A stretch of 64,000 nucleotides of DNA, taken from contig OY848917.1 in assembly GCA_963693285.1 (NCBI GenBank), forward strand, positions 25,788,745-25,852,744, read 5' to 3'. The DNA is from Xestospongia muta. Its lineage: Eukaryota > Porifera > Demospongiae > Haplosclerida > Petrosiidae. The notes beneath the pieces were generated by a model, which ran no database searches, was not told where the DNA came from, and worked only from the letters and a program-made list of their open reading frames with translations. This document shows positions 55,301 through 64,000 of the stretch, one piece after another. The position numbers and the translations under genes are program-made. The stretch's first letter is position 1. Each line of letters starts with the position of its first letter.

Positions 55301-57267
55301 ATATCTAAATAATGTTGTGGAACTGATAATTAAATTCATTTGTTAAGGTCATTTGTTTATTGCATCAACAATCAATGTTTAGTAATCTGTCACATAAGTC
55401 ATGACAACAATAGAATAAAACATAGTAAAACGTGCATATCCAACTTTAACTTACCTTGTGGTCCTAAACCATATTCAGACCAACTGAAATACAGAGTATA
55501 CTAGCCCAAAAATAATGTATTGAAAGTAATATGTCCAGATACATTATAACTTCATAATGTTAGAAGAACTTACTTGTAATGTGTAAAAGACAGTTGGGTG
55601 TTGTATCTCGTAAGATATAGTGTAAATTACAGTAGTTTAGCACATTCTTTAAACAATATTCTGTTAGGTTTTGTATAATTTCAGATGGAGTCAGCAGTGG
55701 TTGTTTTTGTAAATAAAGTGCTATTGCACCACTAACAAAAGGAGCAGCCATTGATGTGCCAGATAGATGTAACGTACATGTATCACACCAGTAACCAGCT
55801 CCTGTCACGTTAAAGCCAGGAGCAAATATATCGATACAAAAACCACCATTTGTGAAGTAGAAAACTTCATCTCCTGGAGCAGATCCAGCGACAGTAATAA
55901 CTTCTGGTGCACTAGCAGGACTATAATTACAAGCATCATCTCCATCATTGCCAGCAGCTGCAACAATTGGGATTCCCATATTAATGATATTGCTTGAAAT
56001 GTTATTAATTAAACCAGAGTATGGACCTCTCAATGACATTGAAATGACAGCTGGACTATAAGGATTCTTATTGATAATATTTGTTGCAGCATAATTTAAT
56101 CCATCTATAATGATGCTCCATGGTGTTGGACCAAAACAATGTATTACACGAATGCTATAACAGTTAGCTTTTTTGGCAACTCCATAATGTTTTCCACAAG
56201 CAAGACTTGCTACAAGAGTTCCATGTCCATCACAGTCTCGACCAGTTTGGTTAGTTCCATAGTAGTTGTCAACTGGGTCATATCCAGGATATATGGCTCT
56301 ATTACCATTAAATTCATTGTGATTAAAATTGATGCCTATATTTACAAAATAACTTTAATAGTGTGCATTCAAAGTCATCTTTTTTACCTGTATCTAAAAT
56401 GTAAATGTCAACACCTTCTCCATCTCCATCAGGTTCAAATATACCATCTAATACTGGACTGACTTGGTCAATACGATCCAGTGCCCATGAAAGTGAAGCT
56501 TCAGCAAATGTCTCTTCTTCAACAAACTCAACATTGTCAAGATTTGTTATCTGAATAAATATACAATAATTTAAATAATACTATTATTACATTATATATT
56601 ATATTGTTATCATATACATAAGATTATTATAAACATCATATAATGAGATTCATAATCCAGAATTGAGTGCTGATTGGTTCTGTATCATTCAAAGAGTATA
56701 GATACATTGATCATTCTTTTATAATGGCAAAGTTGGAAGTTCATGCAGATCTCATGACAACTGTTATTGCTTCTATTATTGATGGTTTTTCCATAAGCAA
56801 TTAATGTTACTTGACAGGCACATGACATTTTATGGATTAATAGCAATAGGTCATGATAAGGTATATCACTATTAACACTGTACATGAGACCCTAAACATT
56901 AAACATTGGAACAGAATTGTATTAATTCACATTAAAGTATTGCATTTGACTACTGCCACTCTTAAACACTGCCTTTATAATACATTTAAAGGTTAACCTT
57001 ATGTGCTTCATCTACTGACAGCTTTGTGACAATCACTTTGGCAAATTGACCCTCAATTTTGTGGATTTCGGAACTCAAGGATTGAGTTCGAACTTTCTCA
57101 GCAATGGCTTCAAACGTCTCATGACTTGTATCAGGTGTCAGTACAACCATATACTGACCTGTTGTCTTTATTCCAGGAGTAGCACGAATAACTCGACGTG
57201 TCTGCACCACAACTGAAAAGAGAAGAACTAATATCAAAACTTGATTATGCCTTGTAAGAAACTGCAT
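52348..57267 (-). CDS. Subtilase D: signal peptide, I9, S8, short linker, two SMB domains
   Basis: Exons 56998-57267, 56388-56550, 55574-56335, 53367-53432, 53132-53317, 52720-52873 and 52348-52393 give exactly 549 codons with stop. Start MQFLTRHNQVLILVLLFSVV, a signal peptide; propeptide QYMVVLTPDTSHETFEAIAE; catalytic Asp in YILDTG; His in HGTLVAS (Thr-His is Thr-Leu here, His kept); Asn in AAAGND; Ser in GTSMAAP. After CLLHIT comes the phase-1 donor. Then follow a Pro/Thr linker, SMB 1 (CFCDQHCHKWNDCCSD), SMB 2 (CYCDESCHKYNDCCND) and a tail exon CYTDTDPITIIKEDN. All key residues are intact, so a working secreted protease is likely. Confidence 0.88.
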
Positions 57268-57338
57268 GTTTAGCATCACGATACACTGTGTTAGTTTGTT
57301 TAAGTTCTTGCTTTATATGTACACGTCAAACCACGCCT
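57268..57338 (-). promoter_or_regulatory. Promoter module of subtilase D
   Basis: ACACAGTGTATCGTGATGCT lies next to the ATG, CATATAAAGC is a TATA-like element, and AGGCGTGGTT (57329-57338 reversed) is the shared box. Confidence 0.5.
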
Positions 57339-57387
57339 ACAAATACCAAAGAGGATGCAATAAATAATGAAAGGCACTAAAGTGCCG

Positions 57388-58467
57388 AACCTCGCTGTAG
57401 TTTCTAAGTTATTTATAAATTCTATGCCAGCTTAGGCCCAGCTATGATGTTGTTATTGCAAGAAAATTTATTAACATTCCAGAAGGTGTGGTTATAAAAT
57501 GGCAAGCTTTGTCATTCTGTATATGCTCATTAATTGTTGCTTGATTTCTAGCTTTGCCATGTTTGTGAAGCAGTAACTGAATAAGTGATAGTATCATTCA
57601 ATTCCCAAGCAAGATTAAGTGCTACTTTCGTGATGAAAAGTTTCTCTGAGTCTTTACATGACCCTTTAAAATCTATCAATATTTCATATACAAAATTTAT
57701 TGTAACTTGAAGATGAAACCTTCTTTGGAAACGTCCCGTAGTACAAATATAAATCGATATATTATCTATTAGTAGCAGTCTTTTCAGTGCTTGGAGACGT
57801 TTCCTGAATGCGTTACTTCGCTCCAAGTCCACAAAACATTTTTCAGAACTTTTCTAACGATTACTTCGACCAACGGCCTTCTGTCTTGCTGATCCGTATT
57901 CCTCTGAGATTGTTTACAACATACTAAAAAATCTCCACGTTAAGTTTTTTACTTTTCGAGAAACGGCACTTGACCTCTGCAGCCTGAAAAATCTATCAAT
58001 ATTTCATATACAAAATTTATTGTAACTTGAAGATGAAACCTTCTTTGGAAACGTCCCGTGGTACAAATATAAATCGATATATTATCTATTAGTAGCAGTC
58101 TTTTCAGTGCTTGGAGACGTTTCCTGAATGCGTTACTTCGCTCCAAGTCCACAAAACATTTTTCAGAACTTTTCTAACGATTACTTCGACCAACGGCCTT
58201 CTGTCTTGCTGATCCGCATTCCTCTGAGATTGTTTACAACATACTAAAAAATCTCCACGTTAAGTTTTTTACTTTTCGAGAAACGGCACTTGACCTCTGC
58301 AGCCTGAAAATTCTTTTGCGAGTTTTAAGCTTCTGTTTTCCTTGACGATGTTCTTGACACTACTGTTGTAAAGTCCACATGCTTTTCTATTCGTTGCTAA
58401 ACGTTGGTAGCTGCTAATGCTTCGGTTGCCAAGTTATAGCAGTTCAAAAAAAACAACTCTGGTAACA

Positions 58468-58524
<57 letters not shown>

Positions 58525-58564
58525 ACTACAGTACCCTCGCTATGCGCCCACGCACAGCGAGGTT
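57388..58564. mobile_element. Candidate non-autonomous DNA element with 11-bp TIRs
   Basis: AACCTCGCTGT (57388-57398) and ACAGCGAGGTT (58554-58564) are perfect inverted ends. Inside are a 320-bp tandem duplication and a CA microsatellite (about 58470-58519). The right end also forms a hairpin around CCTCGCTATGCG and CGCACAGCGAGG. No transposase and no clear target duplication. Confidence 0.5.
57669..58308. repeat. Two tandem copies of a 320-bp sequence
   Basis: Copies at 57669-57988 and 57989-58308 differ at about two sites (GTAGTAC/GTGGTAC and CCGTATT/CCGCATT). Both carry a short minus-strand frame (MDLERSNAFRKRLQALKRLL) of no known family. Confidence 0.9.
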
Positions 58565-58973
58565 AATAATAATGTTCAATTAATGGTTTTTAGGGTCATA
58601 TAAAGCAAAGACACATGTAATAATAATGCTCAATAGGCAGCTATAGGGTGCCCCATACCATAAGATTTACAACATGAAACAGATACATTATTATGTTAAA
58701 ACAATAAACTAATTATAACTATGTTTTTAACATTCTCTTCTCTTCCTTAGAAAGTATTGCTATAACTCTAATCATCATTGCTCTAGTCAGTATATATATA
58801 GTAATATTCAAGCGAGGCATCATTATAATTCCTTCCAATGACCATTGTGGGTATATGCTTGCTTTATATATATGTATCACATTGATCAACATCTTCAAAT
58901 TTGAGACAATGATATAATAAATACTTCATAACAATTGTTGTTGTATCATATTAAATTTATACTACTAGTTAAT

Positions 58974-59224
58974 ATCTATCTATCTATCTATCTAATTATC
59001 TATCTATCCATCCATCCATCCATCCATCCATCCATCCATCCATCCATCCATCCATCCATCCATCCATCCATCCATCCATCCATCCATCCATCCATCCATC
59101 CATCCATCCATCCATCCATCCATCCATCCATCCATCCATCCATCCATCCATCCATCCATCCATCCATCCATCCATCTATCCATCTATCCATCTATCCATC
59201 TATCTATCTACCTATCTATCTATC

Positions 59225-59255
<31 letters not shown>
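58974..59255. repeat. TCTA / CCAT / TCTA / TA compound microsatellite
   Basis: A long CCAT run of about 170 bp is flanked by TCTA and TA runs. It opens reading frames on both strands (SIHP and GWMD repeats) that are not genes. Confidence 0.95.
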
Positions 59256-59256
<1 letters not shown>

Positions 59257-60024
59257 TTGTTTGAATATGTAGCTGTATAAATTGGTGAAACATGCATAAC
59301 TCCTAAATCTGGAAAAGAGAATATCGAAAAGCAGTAGATATATTGACCAAACAACTCCACTGTGTACCACTTTTTAGCACAGGATAAGACTCTTTGTGTC
59401 CAATTCAAGAAATGGATTAATGGAACATGATGAAGAATTAATTCAGAACTTATTTTCAACCCTACCTAAACATACTCGATTGAAGAGTCCATCATGAAAG
59501 ACACTTTTCTATAAAATTAATGATAAAAATCCTCATGGGATAACCTCTTCTTGAACTTTCATAAACTTTAGCTTGCATGTAGCCATCTTTTATTTCTGAT
59601 TTAATATACTATAACTGATGAAAGTCCTTATGTCCGAAATATTCTGCTTTATAAATATTTTTAAACCTTTATTAATTTAGGGAAATATTATGTTGACAGA
59701 GCTACACTATATATCTCTCGCCTTAAAATATGAACAATGTGGTCAATACACTTTCAGTTCTATTCTATAGTTTGTGATATGAATGAGAATAAGGTAGAAA
59801 TCCTACAAAATCATCAGTAAACAATAGCTGTTATGGAACACTCGATCTATTTATATCTTTTTACTTGTTTTTGTCTGTTGTTTATAAAAATAATCGCTTT
59901 TGTCTTAAGAATTTGTTTGCAAGTTTAAAGAGAAAGTAATCTGTCACTTGTCTCCAAATACATAACACGTATAGAGAATGTACTAATTAGCATTAAAGCT
60001 TAAACAATTACAACTATTCATAGT

Positions 60025-60848
60025 AAATAAATTAAATTCTTCACTTTGCTCTGCTATTACTGTGATTTTGGATCAAAATAGCATTTCTAATAACAAGTTG
60101 TCAAACTAAACACAATAATAATAATTACATAGAAAAAAAAATAACAGCAATAGTATTACTGCCTAAGCAAATTATGTTATCAAAATGACCACATAAAAGT
60201 TTGTTATCAAAAACATGAAAAAGATCTAGCTTAAAAATCTAAATTTTTACTAAAATCCACACACATTCTACTTTAATTAATAAGTGCAGTCACACATAGT
60301 ACTAGTAATGAAAGTAGCAAGGAGAGACCTCATCAATTATCCTCATTTATAATTGATATAGGATCAGTGTCTGTATAGCTAATGAAGAAATAAAAATAAA
60401 TATTTGATAATTATTACATTTTATATAAGAGATAATTCAATAAGTACATATACCAACTATTTCATATATTGATGGACTATATATGACTAACATAATATGG
60501 GAACATGCTTGAGATTGTACAGAATGTGTGACTAATGTATTGAAGTGTTATGCTATCAAAGTGACCAGCACTCTTTGAAGTTCACATTTATCCTTTTCTA
60601 GTCCACACACTAAAAATTGTACATGCATTACTGTACTTCATTTTCTGGTGAACACTGATGTATTGTAAAAGCTATTGATTTTCTTACCATTTGGAATAGC
60701 AACCAATATCTGCTATATCACTACAACAGTCATTATATTCATGACAGATTTCATCACAATAGCATCCGTTATTATAACATTGTGATGACAAGGACCATTT
60801 ACAACATCCACAATAGCTCATCTTAAGTGCAGAACATGAACCTAAATA
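60025..60848. repeat. Segmental duplication of about 52040-52880
   Basis: Most of this stretch aligns with 52040-52880, including noncoding DNA, the tail exon and the SMB exon with its splice sites. It shows that the 3' ends of genes D and E come from one ancestral segment. Confidence 0.85.
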
Positions 60849-63800
60849 AAATATATGAAGACCTTTGTTTAATTTGTACTACCCCATTTACCTTGAATAG
60901 GTGGTGTAGGTGAAGGTGTGACTATTATGTCTATATAAAAATGTCATTAAAATAAATGAATTGTCATGTAAGGAATAGCTATCACATTAATACTTCATGT
61001 AATTTATAGCACCTACTTACCAGTTGGTGTAGATGTAGGAGCTATTATACTGCTTAAAGTAAAAGCAAATGAGGAAATGTCTGAATGTGGTGTAGTACTG
61101 GTTAGAGGAAGTGAAGGTGTGATAGTTGTAGATGTAGTCAAATCTAAAATACCACTTGAAGTGAAAAAAGATGAAGTACTATCTGGATGTGGTGTAGTAC
61201 TAGTTGGAGAAAGCGAAAGCGTCATGATTGTTGGTTTAAGCAAATCTAAAATACTACTTGAAGTGAAAGAAGATAAAGAACTTTCTGGATGTGGTGTAAT
61301 ACTAGTAAGCAAAGGTGTAATAGATGTACCTATATAACAATGGTAAAAAAAATTACAATTGTTATATCATGCAAGAAATAGTTATCACATTAGTAATTGT
61401 ATATAATTACTATTTTATACATGAATTGTTGGGAAAAGACTACAATTTCAGAATTATTAACTAAAATGTGATCTTAAAAAGAATTATGAAAGAAATATTT
61501 TGCCATGGAATGAAATTATGAGTGACATGCAATGATAAAGCACTTTAAAGTTAACGACAGATTGTTATTTTTATAAAATTCTGCACAATAGTAATTTCAA
61601 TAATTTTAAAATTTCAAGTGAAGTTTGTATAATAAAGTTCATGAACACATGAAATGAGGAATTTCATTACATTGTTCTCTTTTCACTACCTAGTCGTGCA
61701 GTGTGTCATGCAGTACAATAATTGTATTGCTGAATGTAACAATCAAAATATTGAATAAATTAAATTCTTTTTCCACCCACTCAATAGCTAACAAAGAATT
61801 TTGTCTGTAAGTGGCTTATAGTCAGGTTTTAAGGTTTTTGTGTTAGGAAGCTCTAGGTCACAAGTAGGATTTGAAGTAAAAGATTCTTGATAGTGATAAT
61901 ATTAACAGCACTCATTTCCGAAACCACACCTTTTGGCAATATCTCAATTATTAGTACAATTCGTTTTCGAGACCACATCCATTGTGCAATTATCTAACCA
62001 CGTATTATAGTATTAAACGAAATATCCATTTTTGATAAGTTGTATATTTAAGTATATAAACTGTGAAGCTCCAACCGGACCAATAATAAATTGCTTCGAC
62101 TTATTAAAAATGGACATGTGTATAGTAGGTTCTGTAATTTCTATTGTAACAAATGTTATATACCTAATAACTAATGAGATTACAAATTTCTTACCATCAT
62201 CATCAATAATGGTCAAAATAACAATAGATGGTACACCAAAAGTCACATCATTTCTTGGAACAAGTTCAACACCAAATGTTTCATCAGATTCAAATGTAGC
62301 ATCATCCATAAACACAAATGAAGCATCTGCAAATGTCTGACCAGAAACAAAGACGACTGTCTGGGTTTGTGATACGAGGTCACCACTAGGTCCAACTGTA
62401 GAGTAGTATATTATAATATATTGACTTTATATATGTAGCTCTGTGAATCTCTTTATGACATGTTAAAGTATTAAAATGCTAAGAAATTCTTAACTTTACC
62501 GTCACTTCAATAATAAATAAGGCTATACTTTTCTTTATAAATTAGATATTACTTTAAACTAATTATATAATATTATTATTTAAACTAACTTGTTGCTTTA
62601 TTTTGTCCAGCTAAAATTAAACATAAAAAGAAAGAAAACATTGTTAATCAGATATTCACTACAACATTAAACATGACTTACATGTAGTAAATGTTCTTAA
62701 GTTTACATTTGATGATTGACTAACATCTCCTGATCGGTATACTCGAACAATCATTGGCCCTTGACTATTTTCTAGTGCTGATTTGTTAACCGCAACAAGT
62801 GAGTAGAATGTCTCTATTTGTTGAAAGACTATAGAGAAGGTTAAATGTTCATATACCACTCACCTCCTATAGGATTCATACCAAATCCAGCTGGATAGGC
62901 ATATCCTTTTTCAGTTCGCCAACCGTATACAATAACATTAATTGAAGCATTAGGGTTTGTATGTTGAACTGTATGAGTACCGATGTTAACTCTCTTACTA
63001 ATACCATAACCACATGGATCATTTTGACTGCAGTCGATAATACTCCATTTAGTAACATTAGGTTCTAATGGTGTACCATCTAGTAATATGTCATTAGGAA
63101 CAAAGTACCTTGCTAACACAGTCACTGATATGTAGTGAGATGTGAAATCATCATTTTCCCTAGTATACATACTTACGTTAGTAGTAAAGATATGATGGTT
63201 CAAATACTGGCTTATTGGAGCTACTAAAACCATATTAGGATCACCAAATTGAATGTTATTATCATGTTCGTGTGAGAAACCATACTGCATAACAAGCAAG
63301 GGTCGCTCAGACTGGACAAAACAATAAGATTGACTGTTTAACTCAAACGTTTGCCTGTTGTCTACATTCGTTTCATTGAATTTAAAGTTTGAGATGATAA
63401 TGTTTGTTCCATCAGAGCAATATACTTTGAACGAAGTGCCTTTGTACCTTGGCCAGACCTTAAATACATAACCTGTTCTTTCTTCATATGGAGCCACAAA
63501 AAAGTTATAGCCCCACGTATAAGATGGAGGTATCTGTTCAACGATATGATCACAGGTATCTTCACCTTCTTGTATTTCTGCACATTCATGTCCAGTCATG
63601 AAACCAATTGGTTGATTAGAGATAGCCCGAAAACCTGTAAAATCATATTGGTCTGACGTTTGTAACCCAAGAGTATTATATTGACTCATCATTGCAGAAA
63701 AAAAATCTCCACTTGCAGGATTGGCGAATTCACCTTTTATGTAAGAACTTACTACTAAAAACGAAACTTCATTTTCAGTTGAATATCTAATATCATTTTC

Positions 63801-64000
63801 AGCTATGTCACCACAAGCAACTACAGCTACCATACTGTTAAAGCTTCGTGCTGATGCAGTTAGACTAGCATATTCATATGTGAAATTTGATCTATATTGT
63901 ATTATTGGAATAGCTAGAAAACCATCACTAGAACCAAAAGAATCACTAAATCCCATCACTTGAATTGCTTGACTTGAATTAGTTGTTTCCACAATAATAC
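60333..64000 (-). CDS. Gene E: IgGFc-binding-like domain, Calx-beta, Ser/Thr linker, SMB domain (5' part outside window)
   Basis: Exons: 62864-64000 (open at the window edge), 62682-62828, micro-exon 62590-62610, 62195-62395, 61021-61329, 60892-60930, 60688-60841 and 60333-60378 with TGA. The first encodes about 378 residues of an IgGFc-binding-protein N-terminal domain, seen in GHECAEIQEGEDTCDHIVEQ, PPSYTWGYNFFVAP and FVQSERPLLVMQYG. The next three form a Calx-beta domain (VRVYRSGD; then ASFVFMDDATFESDETFGVE). A Ser/Thr linker follows (SITPHPESSLSSFTSSSIL repeats), then one SMB (CYCDEICHEYNDCCSD) and the tail CYTDTDPISIINEDN. All joins are phase 1 except the last, which is phase 2. An extracellular adhesion or mucus-associated role is inferred. 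The micro-exon is the least certain part. Confidence 0.83.

Noticed and set aside
55455..55483. Small exon-like segment (WSEYGLGPQ) between the S8 exon and the linker exon of subtilase D
   Set aside because: It has AG and GT borders but is 29 nt, so it cannot join the phase-1 neighbours in frame, and entering it in phase 1 gives a stop. Skipping it gives a complete 549-codon frame.
58935..59264. Open frames of SIHP and GWMD repeats on both strands
   Set aside because: They are translations of the CCAT microsatellite with no start context or neighbouring exon.

Overview
This is a eukaryotic, metazoan window: AT-rich, with short GT-AG introns, microsatellites and DNA transposons. Phase-1 extracellular domain exons (EGF, NIDO, AMOP, VWD, somatomedin B, Calx-beta) point to an animal, and the combination suggests a demosponge such as Amphimedon. 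The species is an inference. Exon limits below come from hand translation and from reading GT/AG sites. Most neighbouring exons agree in phase.

Minus strand, from right to left. (1) 64000-60333: 3' part of gene E, with an IgGFc-binding-like N-terminal domain, a Calx-beta domain, a Ser/Thr linker, one somatomedin-B-like (SMB) domain and a short tail. (2) 57267-52348: gene D, a secreted proteinase-K-type subtilase (signal peptide, I9 propeptide, S8 domain) followed by two SMB domains and a tail exon homologous to that of E. (3) 50159-45260: gene C, subtilase plus Ser/Thr linker plus one SMB. (4) 22060-20271: subtilase B, whose last catalytic exon ends in a phase-1 splice donor instead of a stop. 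(5) 16778-2712: an array of SMB, Ser/Thr and Gly-Ser exons leading into a MUC4-like membrane protein (mucin repeat, NIDO, AMOP, VWD with GDPH, EGF repeats, TM, cytoplasmic tail). (6) 805-1: subtilase A, cut by the window edge and carrying a 1-nt deletion in its first exon.

Plus strand: SF3A2, splicing factor 3A subunit 2 (22559-44215), nine exons. Intron 5 is about 18 kb and is packed with transposon remains: hAT, PIF/Harbinger, piggyBac, Ty1/copia, an unclassified DDE family and MITE-like repeats. A hAT copy with an 8-bp target duplication and a Harbinger copy with a TTA duplication can be delimited exactly.

The most interesting possibility is that subtilase B and the MUC4-like gene are one gene. 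Every exon in the SMB array has phase-1 ends, the subtilase donor is phase 1, and paralogues C and D join protease to SMB exons in the same way. The fused model keeps one reading frame of about 2580 codons: a membrane-anchored subtilase carried on a MUC4-type ectodomain with a predicted GD/PH self-cleavage site. A 3.5-kb intron must be spliced for this to be true, and only transcript data can settle it.

The four subtilases also share a promoter module (a CCACGCC-like box, in some a TATA box, and a conserved 5' UTR), so they are probably co-regulated tandem duplicates.
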